The notes under the pieces were generated by a model, which did no database searches, had not been told where the DNA came from, and saw nothing but the letters and a program-made list of their open reading frames with translations. The position numbers and the translations under genes are program-made. Of a DNA stretch of 64,000 bases, positions 45,307 through 52,690 are shown in pieces. Position 1 is the first letter of the stretch; each line of letters starts with the position of its first letter. The stretch lies in assembly GCA_902546975.1 (NCBI GenBank), contig CACCLU010000002.1, positions 62,001-126,000 on the forward strand, written 5' to 3'. The DNA is from an uncultured Alphaproteobacteria bacterium. Its GTDB lineage: Bacteria > Pseudomonadota > Alphaproteobacteria > HIMB59.

Positions 45307-45363
45307 AATAATAATGAGGATTATTATTTCTGCAAATAGTCCAAAGCTTTTTTACTTTTGGAC
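45307..45363. promoter_or_regulatory. Inverted repeats between two divergent HTH genes
   Basis: Two dyads lie here: AATAATAA/TTATTATT (45307-45314 and 45321-45328) and GTCCAAA/TTTGGAC (45339-45345 and 45357-45363). They occupy the gap between the RodZ-like HTH gene and the divergent HTH/ion-channel unit. Either could be an operator; the second, less AT-rich one is the better candidate. Confidence 0.4.
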
Positions 45364-45408
45364 ATAGATTATTGATTACCCGCTTAGCATAAATTGCTAT
45401 AGTAAGTT

Positions 45409-45873
45409 ATGTCTAAAACAAAAGAAATTATCACCATTGAACATACCCTAAAAGAAGTTCTTAAAAATTTAAGTGATCAAGACATTCAAGATATCACTGG
45501 GAAGTCCAAGTCTTATATATACAAATGTGCTGATCCTGACGACAGTGATAGGAATATTCAATTTAGAACTGTCATACGTTTAGAGCATGCTATGCATAAA
45601 ATTTATCAAAAAACTCCCTTCAGTAATTTTTTAAAAGATTATCTGGCAACCGCCCAACCTGAAAAACCTGCTAGCGAAAGCGAAGTACAATCAGAGATAT
45701 TAGCAATAGGCGGAAGATTGGGAGATTTAATGGATGCTGTACGTGAGTCAATGGATGAGAAAAGTTCAGGGGGATCAAAAATAGTCCCACATGAAAAAGA
45801 AAAAATTTACCAAGACATCCAAAAATTAGATGATCAGTTGAGTAAAATTAAGAGTGTGTTAAAATCACTCTAA
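45409..45873 (+). CDS. Putative DNA-binding regulator with C-terminal coiled coil
   Basis: A 154-aa protein. Residues about 10-60 look like a lambda-repressor-type HTH (LKNLSDQDIQDITGKSKSYIY, then FRTVIRLEHAMHKI), and the last 35 residues are heptad-rich (IYQDIQKLDDQLSKIKSVLKSL). It begins the plus-strand unit that contains the ligand-gated channel, whose start is one base after this stop. It may be a phage-type regulator domesticated here; that is a guess. Confidence 0.55.
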   Translation: MSKTKEIITIEHTLKEVLKNLSDQDIQDITGKSKSYIYKCADPDDSDRNIQFRTVIRLEHAMHKIYQKTPFSNFLKDYLATAQPEKPASESEVQSEILAIGGRLGDLMDAVRESMDEKSSGGSKIVPHEKEKIYQDIQKLDDQLSKIKSVLKSL

Positions 45874-45874
45874 T

Positions 45875-47260
45875 TTGTTTTTAAGGGGGATACTTTTAGG
45901 ATTTTGGGTTTTCTTTTCCAGTGTTAGCTGGGGAGCAGAAATTTGTGAACGAATCTTAAAAAAAGACTTTAGAGAAACGTCTAATATACGTCTGGCCTAC
46001 AATGATGTCGGTGTAGTTTTAAAGGAAAACAGCTCATTTATTGAAAAAATACGCTTTGGCTCTTCTGCTTTTGAGTCTTCTATATCTACAGGGGATCAGA
46101 TTATCGAAATTAATGGGGAGGATATATCCAATATTGAAGAAGATAATGTAAAGAAATTTTTAGCTACCAGGAATGTTTCGTTAAAGGTAATTGGATCAGA
46201 TGGTGAAGCTAAAACAATTAGTTTAGAGAGAACCCCGTATTTGGGACATCCTATTGTCGAATTTGATATTATATTGAGAGACATAGAGATAATTCAACAA
46301 AGTAGTAAAACTAGTTTAGATTTTGAAGTACATCTAAAGTGGAGAAATGAAGATTTAATTCATAAGCTACCTCTAATATTAGGTTTAGATAAAGCAAAGT
46401 TTGCTGAAAATGAAGACTCTGAAATAAAATGTATTTTTAGAAAATCTGCTGAATTAGAAAATATTCTCCAAAAAATATGGTATCCTAATTTCGATGCATC
46501 AGATATTACTTCATTTATTTATCGATCTGAGTTTCATAGCTTATTAGTAACAAGTAATAAACCTTATAATTTTCATTTAGTTCAAAAAATAAATTACCAG
46601 GCAAATAATATTTCAGAATTTCAAAAATTTCCATTTGATAGAATAGCAACATCAGCAGGCTTTGTTTTCCAAGACACTGATCTGAGTACATCTGCATTAT
46701 ATAATCCTGAATTTGTGATTGATAGGGGCAATGAAAATCTTTACGAGTGGCAAATAACACATCATGATTTTGATTGCTGTCCTACAAAAATTTACGGTCA
46801 GGGTGTGCAACAAGAAGTTCATTTCAACTTTGAGCTCACAAGAAAGTCTTTCTACTATATTTTGAAAATAATTCTACCAGTCATCTTTTTAGTTTATCTA
46901 TCGTTTAGTGTATTTTGGATACCGGCCCGTGAACTTGAGTCTAAGCTAGCAGTATCATTGGGTTCTTTGCTGACTCTCGTGGTATTTCAATTTACATTTG
47001 GTGATGGACTTCCAAAAATCAATAAAATCAGTATTTTAGATGCTTGGATTTTGATATCTTATTTGTTCACAGGTCTTTCTACTATTATAACAATTTGGAG
47101 TTACTGGGATTACCATCGTGATCATCAAACGGGTCGCTATAATACAATTGATAAAAAATTATTTTGGTCTCTATGTCTGAGCTATTTTCTATTTATGGCC
47201 ATCTTTGGATGGGCTATTAAGAATAATTGGAATATTCTTAACATTGGTGTAACTGTCTAA
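45875..47260 (+). CDS. Pentameric ligand-gated ion channel with N-terminal PDZ domain
   Basis: A 461-aa protein. A signal peptide (ILLGFWVFFSSVSWGA) leads to a PDZ-like domain at about residues 45-118 (GSSAFESSISTGDQIIEING is the carboxylate-loop region). Residues about 120-320 resemble the beta-sandwich ligand domain of bacterial Cys-loop-type channels, including the loop motif FQKFPFDRIATSAGF. The membrane part is diagnostic: RKSFYYILKIILPVIFLVYL (M1), a pore helix after ARELESKLAVSLGS (M2), LPKINKISILDAWILISY (M3) and a final helix (M4). Glu before M2 suggests cation selectivity. PDZ fused to a pLGIC is an unusual architecture. The TTG start after a gene with no gap is weak; an AAGGGGG lies just inside the frame. 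Confidence 0.82.
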   Translation: MFLRGILLGFWVFFSSVSWGAEICERILKKDFRETSNIRLAYNDVGVVLKENSSFIEKIRFGSSAFESSISTGDQIIEINGEDISNIEEDNVKKFLATRNVSLKVIGSDGEAKTISLERTPYLGHPIVEFDIILRDIEIIQQSSKTSLDFEVHLKWRNEDLIHKLPLILGLDKAKFAENEDSEIKCIFRKSAELENILQKIWYPNFDASDITSFIYRSEFHSLLVTSNKPYNFHLVQKINYQANNISEFQKFPFDRIATSAGFVFQDTDLSTSALYNPEFVIDRGNENLYEWQITHHDFDCCPTKIYGQGVQQEVHFNFELTRKSFYYILKIILPVIFLVYLSFSVFWIPARELESKLAVSLGSLLTLVVFQFTFGDGLPKINKISILDAWILISYLFTGLSTIITIWSYWDYHRDHQTGRYNTIDKKLFWSLCLSYFLFMAIFGWAIKNNWNILNIGVTV

Positions 47261-47483
47261 AATTTCATAAACTTTTCCCAATTCTTATTTTTAAAATTTA
47301 ATATCTTTGTCTTCAGTGCAAAGACCTCTCTCTTCCTTTCTGTTTTCAAGTTACTCCTTCTCTAAGTCATTTCCTACCAGGTTAATAAATGACAAACAAA
47401 AAAAAAAGAGAGGAAAAATTGAGTTGGTTTTTTCATGGTTCCTTTCTGTGCTGCGGCTAATCCCATCCTCCTGTAAATTAGCC

Positions 47484-48086
47484 GTGGTACAAAGAGGAAA
47501 ATACTTAATATTAATAATTATCTCTATATTTTTTGTCTCCTTAAGCTCAGCGATGACTTTAGAAAAATTTCACGGTTGGAATATTCAATTATTGGAAGAG
47601 GAAATGATTGCAATCGAGCGTAGTGGCGATGTTGAAGACTCAGAAAATATTATTTTTGTTATGACAAAAAATAATTGTGATCGTGTGCTTCAATTCTTTG
47701 AATTATTTACCTTATCAGCTCACCCTGATCTTACAAAATTACTAGATAAAGAAATTGAGCTTCAGGAAAATGGTCATTCAACCACCGGAATGGTTCATGA
47801 AATTTACCCATATAAGAATGGACATATGATTTTAATAGGTATGGGATCATACAACCATGAAACAATTAAGGAATATTATACTTTTCATAAACGCTCTCGC
47901 TTAACAGTCACTGATGTCCCTTTCGAGGAGCCAGTAGCTTTAAGAACATTCATAGACTTGCCAACAATTCAGTGGGCCATGCCTCAAGTAGAGGAAGCCA
48001 TGGACAGAGCCCATAGGCATTGCAAAAAAATACCTGATCCCATCTCTGCTAGCCTAAACAATTCACAGAAAGGACTAAATACATGA
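47484..48086 (+). CDS. Hypothetical secreted protein, two-cysteine family
   Basis: A 200-aa exported protein from the GTG at 47484, which gives a good signal peptide (YLILIIISIFFVSLSSA). The frame stays open upstream to 47307, but that extension is Ser/Lys-rich and probably not translated. Features shared with the 44456-44983 and 48876-49427 proteins are a Trp near the mature start, MTKNNCDRV with Cys, and a final helix EEAMDRAHRHCKK. Encoded between the ion channel and a 75-aa secreted protein, with which it overlaps in an ATGA. Function unknown; the conserved cysteines probably form a disulfide in the periplasm. Confidence 0.6.
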   Translation: MVQRGKYLILIIISIFFVSLSSAMTLEKFHGWNIQLLEEEMIAIERSGDVEDSENIIFVMTKNNCDRVLQFFELFTLSAHPDLTKLLDKEIELQENGHSTTGMVHEIYPYKNGHMILIGMGSYNHETIKEYYTFHKRSRLTVTDVPFEEPVALRTFIDLPTIQWAMPQVEEAMDRAHRHCKKIPDPISASLNNSQKGLNT

Positions 48087-48310
48087 CTTTTTTACATTTT
48101 TTAGCAGCAGTTTTATTCTTGTATGTTGCAGATGAGCAAAATCACAGCCAACTTCATTTTGGTAAGAAGTGCTTTCAAAATGAGAATGGGGATATTATTT
48201 TTTCTCACATCTGGGTGACACGCCCTTTTGATGAACTACCCGCTAACAAAGAGCAATGTACATTGCCAGAGGAGCCCGAGCCCCTAGTAGTTCCTAAATA
48301 TGGAAAATAA
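48083..48310 (+). CDS. Small secreted hypothetical protein
   Basis: A 75-aa protein with a short hydrophobic leader (FLHFLAAVLFLYVA) and a mature part with two cysteines (GKKCFQNENG and KEQCTLPEEP) and a Pro/Glu-rich tail. It starts within the stop of the preceding gene (ATGA). I recognise no family. Confidence 0.5.
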   Translation: MTFLHFLAAVLFLYVADEQNHSQLHFGKKCFQNENGDIIFSHIWVTRPFDELPANKEQCTLPEEPEPLVVPKYGK

Positions 48311-48339
48311 TATTTTCGATGAAATTAAAATTTACTTAT

Positions 48340-48429
48340 GCGGCCTTAGCTTAAATGGAAAAGCGTCCCACACTGAGATTTCTTGCGGGAAGGGAAGATG
48401 CAGGTTCGACTCCTGATCCGGCTGCACCA
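48340..48429 (+). tRNA. 90-nt tRNA-like RNA with encoded CCA and abnormal anticodon region
   Basis: The two ends pair as an acceptor stem (GCGGCC with GGCTGC) containing a G3-U70 wobble, followed by ACCA. The D arm (GCTT/AAGC at 48349-48364) has a canonical loop with GG, and the T loop is TTCGACT (48405-48411). The T stem can extend to seven pairs with one bulged G. Between D and T arms, however, 31 nt (48366-48396) do not form a normal anticodon stem. TCCC can pair with GGGA around a large loop that contains CTGAGAT (a Leu GAG-like loop) and TTGCGG (an Ala TGC-like loop). G3-U70 with A73 is the alanine identity set. It may be a decayed tRNA, an unusual tRNA, or a tRNA-like regulator. Confidence 0.5.
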
Positions 48430-48471
48430 AAACTATTTGGGGAGTTTTCAAAAAAACTTATAATACCTCTT

Positions 48472-48885
48472 ATGGGGCATAGCTATTTTATTGAATGTCA
48501 AAAATGTGAGTACAAATCTGAAGAGATTACAATGGGAGTTGGCTTTTTATTTGGAAATATTGATGACATACTTCATGCACTTAGAGGTAATGATAAAAAA
48601 ACAGTACAACTCTTAAAACACCGTAAACAAATTCACACCCACTATTCACGAGGTTACTCTCTTTACCAGTGTAGCAATTGCCACTCATTAGAAAATAAGT
48701 GTCATCTTACATTGTACAACCAACAAGGAGATTTAATATTTCAAACAGAGTCCTATTGTCGTTCATGTCAAAAGGAGAGAGAATATATGCCAGAGGATAG
48801 TGACAATGAAACTATTCCAGATCTGTGCTGCCCTAAATGTCATCAGCAGGATCTTAGAGTCTTACTGGGCATACTGTGGGATTAA
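48472..48885 (+). CDS. Zinc-ribbon-rich hypothetical protein
   Basis: A 137-aa cytoplasmic protein from the ATG at 48472. It has CxxC pairs in ECQKCEYK, QCSNCHSL, YCRSCQKE and CCPKCHQQ, enough for two zinc ribbons. The frame is open further upstream into the tRNA-like gene, but those residues would be read from the RNA and are not credible. Its stop overlaps the next gene start by 10 bp. Function unknown; it may bind nucleic acid or proteins. Confidence 0.6.
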   Translation: MGHSYFIECQKCEYKSEEITMGVGFLFGNIDDILHALRGNDKKTVQLLKHRKQIHTHYSRGYSLYQCSNCHSLENKCHLTLYNQQGDLIFQTESYCRSCQKEREYMPEDSDNETIPDLCCPKCHQQDLRVLLGILWD

Positions 48886-49427
48886 TTTATAATTTAAAGA
48901 AGATACTTAAATATATTTTTATTTTTTTTATTTTGCTTACACCAACTTTTCTTCTAGCTGATCCATGGCTTATAGACCAAGATGACAATTTTATCACTTT
49001 AAAAAAAAATGGTGAAATTCAGCATGGAAATAACATTCATTTTAATTTTGATAGGAACAATGGTTGCAAGTTTAATGTTTTTTTCTTCATTTATACTATG
49101 CAGGATATTCAAAAACCATTATGGAAAATTTATGAAGAACGCAGTATTGACCTAATCCTTGGTGGGACACCTATTTCAGGTCTTCTTAGTTACTCCTCAG
49201 AGTTTGGATTAGGACAGATTGCAGGGATATATGTTTCTAGAGACGTGCCTTTGTCAAAACATTTCATCGATATAACAGAGGAAATGTTAGAGGGCAATTT
49301 TATGAAGATGAGAATAACCTTAGAACACCATCAGTATTTTGATATTCCAGATGAGCAATGGGATTTTACAAATATTAAAACTCACCTTAACAAGGCACAT
49401 AGCATTTGTGTGGCACAATTGATTTAA
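48876..49427 (+). CDS. Hypothetical secreted protein, two-cysteine family
   Basis: A 183-aa exported protein (signal segment YIFIFFILLTPTFLLA). It shares with the 47484-48086 protein the order Trp-Ile near the mature start, an Asn-Asn...Cys strand (FDRNNGCKF), and a C-terminal helix ending HLNKAHSICVAQL, compared with EEAMDRAHRHC there. The overall length is similar. I infer common ancestry, although identity is low. The GTG start overlaps the zinc-ribbon gene stop. Confidence 0.58.
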   Translation: MGLIYNLKKILKYIFIFFILLTPTFLLADPWLIDQDDNFITLKKNGEIQHGNNIHFNFDRNNGCKFNVFFFIYTMQDIQKPLWKIYEERSIDLILGGTPISGLLSYSSEFGLGQIAGIYVSRDVPLSKHFIDITEEMLEGNFMKMRITLEHHQYFDIPDEQWDFTNIKTHLNKAHSICVAQLI

Positions 49428-49536
49428 TCACTTAACACTTTTACTAACAAGTTACCCACAAAATCCTCTTTCAAATAGAGTATTCATTTCTTAAAACTTT
49501 TGACGGTATTGTATCCTAGGTATTCTAGAGGCTAAG

Positions 49537-49827
49537 ATGTTTGGTATATTTAAAGCTAAAAATTTAATAAATTTTTTTTATATATTTATCTTATTTTATC
49601 TCGTGTACCACACATTACATGGAAAATACAATCTTCAAAACTATCTAATCTATGAATTTGAAGAAAGAATGTACCAAGACTTCCATTACAATTTAAATAA
49701 AAAAATTATAGCTATTAATATGGACTTACATGCCTTAAGAGAAAATAAAAAAGATTTTATAGATGAAATAGATAAAAGAATAAATCCTAACCCTCGTCAG
49801 GGTGAAATAGTTATTAAGCTGGACTAA
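49537..49827 (+). CDS. FtsB/DivIC-like septum formation initiator
   Basis: A 96-aa bitopic protein: a short cytoplasmic start, a transmembrane helix (FFYIFILFYLVYHTL) and a periplasmic coiled-coil (about residues 28-75). The sequence LHGKYNLQNYL after the membrane segment matches the conserved G-x-x-G-L region of alphaproteobacterial FtsB/DivIC, which helps activate septal cell-wall synthesis with FtsL and FtsQ. It ends four bases inside the convergent caspase gene. In many alphaproteobacteria this gene lies near eno and pdhA, not seen here. Confidence 0.6.
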   Translation: MFGIFKAKNLINFFYIFILFYLVYHTLHGKYNLQNYLIYEFEERMYQDFHYNLNKKIIAINMDLHALRENKKDFIDEIDKRINPNPRQGEIVIKLD

Positions 49828-52355
49828 TTTTTTGGAACAAAAATAAAATCACCTCCATCATGTCCGCTTTTATGAATGGGTGCAAATTCAGGAGTTTGAT
49901 CAGAATTAGTTATCACATATGGGATCACTTTCTGTGTTATTTCAGTTAAGGTGATCTCTTTTGTATTTTCTTCTAAAACATTGATTAAAGACTTGGCAAA
50001 AATTGAGTGATTGCCTCCCCCTCCATCCTGAACTGGTTCCTTTCCACCTGATGTAAAAACCAATCTTGATTTTTTGTTCGTTAGTCTTTGAAGTAATATT
50101 TCTCTATTTTCAAAGGTATTTTGTAAAACATTATTTCCACTTCTTGTTAATAATCCGGAATAACAACTATCTGCAATAATTAATACATGTTTTGCTTTCA
50201 TTGAACCAATGACGGATGTAATAGTGTTATTATCTATCCATTCGGTAGGAAGCTCTGGAAGAGCATCGACTGGCTGCCAATACCCCTCGTTTATTTGACG
50301 ATCAATTTCGCCGTGTCCTGCATAATATATGAATAAATTATCTTTGAATGAAAGTTTTTTTTTCAAATCATACATGGCTACAAGTATCTCTTTACGAGTA
50401 GCATTTTCTAAAAGTATAACCTCTTTAAAATCATATTTTGAACTCAATATGGAAGATATTTCATTAGCATCATTAATCGCTGTCTTAAGTTTAGGTAAAT
50501 AATCATAATCGTTATTTCCTATGATCAGAGCGTAATAGTCGCCATAATTGATATTGAGTGACTCAACAACCTTATTTAATAAAATACTTTGAACCGTATA
50601 CAAGCCCCACTGGTCATAAGCCTCTATCTTTACCTGTTTATCTTGACTACCAACAAAAACCGTTTGGTTAACAGTTATTTTACCAATATTATCTGACTCG
50701 ATAATGATTGGTGTTCCATCAATATAAAGTGCTGCGATCCTAGAGTCATCTAATACAGATAAATTAATATTTGCGACTAGTCCCTCAATTGTTATGTCAT
50801 TATCGATTATTATTTCAGGTGGATCTTTATCTTTAACTTGAGATGAAAGTTTTTTTTCAACATTAGATTTTTCAATCAAAATATCTTTTTGAAATTCAGA
50901 AATCTCACTTTGTTCTGATATTTCATTATCTATTTTTTTTACTATGATTTTCTCATCCGAGTCAGAAATATTGTTATAAATATATTTAAATATTTCATTG
51001 AAGTCTTTGTTGATTTCAGATATTGCAACGTTAGCTTTTTTTAACTCTTCCGCGCTCAATAATTTCTTAAGTTTATCTGCCTGTTCCTGATCATATGTAG
51101 AGGTGCTTAAAGTTTCGTAAGTGTTTAAAGCTTTATATTGATGGAGTATATATGCTATATATTTATTTTCTTCCAATCCCCATCCATTTCTGTAAAGGTC
51201 AGCTATGTCATCCATATTCCAAACGCCACCAGCATTTTTTAAAGCATTCGCTAAAATCTCAAATGCTTTTTGATAGTCTCTGTATTCATCACTCCAAATT
51301 AAGAACCAAGCATAATTTGAAACAGATACATCACCGCAATCATTTTGATACGCTAATTCAATCAAGTTAAAAAGGTATTCATCAGTCATTAAAGGATCTT
51401 CAAGTTGACCTTCGTGGAAGAACAATTGATTGATGGAGTAACAAACTTCCTCGGTAATTGGATTATTAATATTATTTATTGAGTCTCTATATCGATCTAT
51501 AATTTCCTTTGAAAGGGATATAACTTCTAAATGTTTTTGTTCTCTTGAAAGTTTGGATAGAGCCTGCACATAATCAAGACCCTTGTAGCCAAAGTTTACA
51601 AAATTTTCTCTTTCATACATATAAAAAAATGCTGATTGAGGTTTTCTTTTTTCTTTGTTCATATAATCATTTCCAAAAAGCATATTTAGTGTTTCTAATG
51701 ATGCGTTGTGATTATTTTCAATTGCTTCCTCCAAAAGCCTAACACCTTCTTTTATGTTTTGCTTTACACCTCTTCCTAACAAATAATGTTTAGCTAGTAA
51801 ATTTTTACCAAAATTAGTTAGAGACTCTGGAGCTAAATTTAGATAGTTAAATGATTTTTTATAATCAACATTCGTTCCTGTACCAAAGTAATAAATTCTT
51901 GCAAGTGAACTTGCAGCATAAGAGTAATTTTGTTCAAATGATAGCTTATAATAAGAATACGATTTTTCATTGCTTATTTTGAGATTCATTTCTGGGATCC
52001 CATGAGAGTAAATCAATCCCATGTACCAAGACGCATATCCATCACCATTATCAGAGGCATTTTTAAAATGATTATAAGCTTTCTCTAAATTTAAATCTGT
52101 GCCTTGTCCGTTATAATAAAAATAACCCAACCAGCTTTCAAAAACCTTATTATTTAAAGCAGTTCCTAACTCTGAGCAAACAAAAGCTTCTTTATAATTT
52201 GCCTCATCAAAATATATTCTATTAAATTTAGTTTCTAAGACTTGATTGGGATCATTAGATTCACAATATTCATCAGCATAACTTTTAGAGATTAACGAAA
52301 AGAAAAAAAAAGTTAAAAGTAACAGGAATACTTTAACAACTTTTAAAAGATACAT
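49824..52355 (-). CDS. Exported Sel1-repeat caspase-like (C14) protease
   Basis: An 843-aa protein with a signal peptide (VVKVFLLLLTFFFFSLISKSYA). Residues about 60-260 contain Sel1/TPR-like repeats (for example GYFYYNGQGTDLNLEKAYNHF and LAKHYLLGRGVKQNIKEGV). A middle part has Glu/Lys-rich and Ig-like stretches. Residues about 605-843 form a caspase fold, beginning GDYYALIIGNNDYDYLPKL, with the catalytic dyad His681 (YYAGHGE) and Cys731 (ADSCYSG). It should be an active periplasmic or surface cysteine protease. It lies behind the small repeat-protein gene, whose promoter matches the sigma-factor motif, so read-through may place it under the same control. Confidence 0.85.
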   Translation of the reverse strand: MYLLKVVKVFLLLLTFFFFSLISKSYADEYCESNDPNQVLETKFNRIYFDEANYKEAFVCSELGTALNNKVFESWLGYFYYNGQGTDLNLEKAYNHFKNASDNGDGYASWYMGLIYSHGIPEMNLKISNEKSYSYYKLSFEQNYSYAASSLARIYYFGTGTNVDYKKSFNYLNLAPESLTNFGKNLLAKHYLLGRGVKQNIKEGVRLLEEAIENNHNASLETLNMLFGNDYMNKEKRKPQSAFFYMYERENFVNFGYKGLDYVQALSKLSREQKHLEVISLSKEIIDRYRDSINNINNPITEEVCYSINQLFFHEGQLEDPLMTDEYLFNLIELAYQNDCGDVSVSNYAWFLIWSDEYRDYQKAFEILANALKNAGGVWNMDDIADLYRNGWGLEENKYIAYILHQYKALNTYETLSTSTYDQEQADKLKKLLSAEELKKANVAISEINKDFNEIFKYIYNNISDSDEKIIVKKIDNEISEQSEISEFQKDILIEKSNVEKKLSSQVKDKDPPEIIIDNDITIEGLVANINLSVLDDSRIAALYIDGTPIIIESDNIGKITVNQTVFVGSQDKQVKIEAYDQWGLYTVQSILLNKVVESLNINYGDYYALIIGNNDYDYLPKLKTAINDANEISSILSSKYDFKEVILLENATRKEILVAMYDLKKKLSFKDNLFIYYAGHGEIDRQINEGYWQPVDALPELPTEWIDNNTITSVIGSMKAKHVLIIADSCYSGLLTRSGNNVLQNTFENREILLQRLTNKKSRLVFTSGGKEPVQDGGGGNHSIFAKSLINVLEENTKEITLTEITQKVIPYVITNSDQTPEFAPIHKSGHDGGDFIFVPKN

Positions 52356-52373
52356 TAAAATTTATCTTATTAA

Positions 52374-52400
52374 ATTGCTCCTTAGTTTAAAAGGAGCAAT
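52374..52400 (-). terminator. Hairpin between the small secreted protein gene and the caspase gene
   Basis: ATTGCTCCTT and AAGGAGCAAT form a perfect 10-bp stem with a 7-nt loop, 24 bp after the small gene's stop on the minus strand. The following bases contain only two Us, so termination is probably partial and the caspase gene 18 bp further on may be expressed by read-through at a lower level. Confidence 0.6.
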
Positions 52401-52423
52401 TAATGAGTGATTTTTATGATTTC

Positions 52424-52615
52424 TTACCAAATCTCGAAAAAGTTATATCCTCCAAGACCATTAGGTGATGATTGCCAAAAAGAACCACTTCCTAAATCAT
52501 GGTAATTATAACCACCTAAGCCATTAGGATAAGATTGTACCATCCAGGCATTTGAGACATTAGATAGAGTAAGGCCTATTAGGGCAATTGAAGCGATTTT
52601 TAATATTTTTTTCAT
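52424..52615 (-). CDS. Small secreted protein with tandem PNGLGGYN repeats
   Basis: A 63-aa protein from the ATG at 52615 (AAGGAGAAAT in front). After a signal peptide (ILKIASIALIGLTLSNVSNA) the mature 43 residues consist of two copies of a unit ending PNGLGGYN, YPNGLGGYNYHDLGSG and SPNGLGGYNFFEIW, rich in Gly, Asn and aromatics. Such peptides can bind or aggregate at surfaces. A perfect sigma-type promoter lies 24 bp upstream. A longer start at 52639 would begin upstream of the likely transcript start. Confidence 0.75.
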   Translation of the reverse strand: MKKILKIASIALIGLTLSNVSNAWMVQSYPNGLGGYNYHDLGSGSFWQSSPNGLGGYNFFEIW

Positions 52616-52639
52616 GGTATTTCTCCTTATACCATTCAA

Positions 52640-52665
52640 GACGTTTATAAATTAATTTTATTCCA
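52640..52665 (-). promoter_or_regulatory. ECF-type promoter (TGGAATA-N15-CGTC), small repeat protein
   Basis: On the minus strand, TGGAATA (52665-52659) is followed after exactly 15 nt by CGTC (52643-52640). The form and spacing equal those at 55775, 58774, 60571 and 62574. It reads toward the small secreted protein gene, 24 nt before its ATG. ECF sigma factors recognise a GGAAY-like -35 and a CGTC-like -10 with about this spacing. Confidence 0.75.
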
Positions 52666-52690
52666 AACATATTTTATTATTATCTTAAAT

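Noticed and set aside
47229-47260. GGAATA near the end of the channel gene
   Set aside because: No CGTC lies 15 nt downstream, so the second promoter half is missing.
47325-47413. CCTCTCT / AGAGAGG inverted repeat after the channel gene
   Set aside because: The arms are about 75 nt apart and low in complexity, so it is not a convincing terminator or operator.
47389-47460. A 23-codon ORF upstream of the 47484 gene
   Set aside because: Low-complexity Lys-rich start, no ribosome-binding site and no further support.
48340-48429. Interpretation as a tmRNA or two-piece tmRNA acceptor half
   Set aside because: The T loop and G3-U70 fit, but there is no tag reading frame, and the 5' end has an ordinary tRNA D arm that pairs with its own 3' end.
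48355-48471. N-terminal extension of the zinc-ribbon gene into the tRNA-like RNA
   Set aside because: These codons are the RNA gene itself; the ATG at 48472 begins the cysteine-rich protein.
49502-49526. Minus-strand AGAATA-N15-CGTC, close to the sigma-type promoter motif
   Set aside because: It differs at a key G of the -35 element and no minus-strand gene follows within several kilobases; probably chance.
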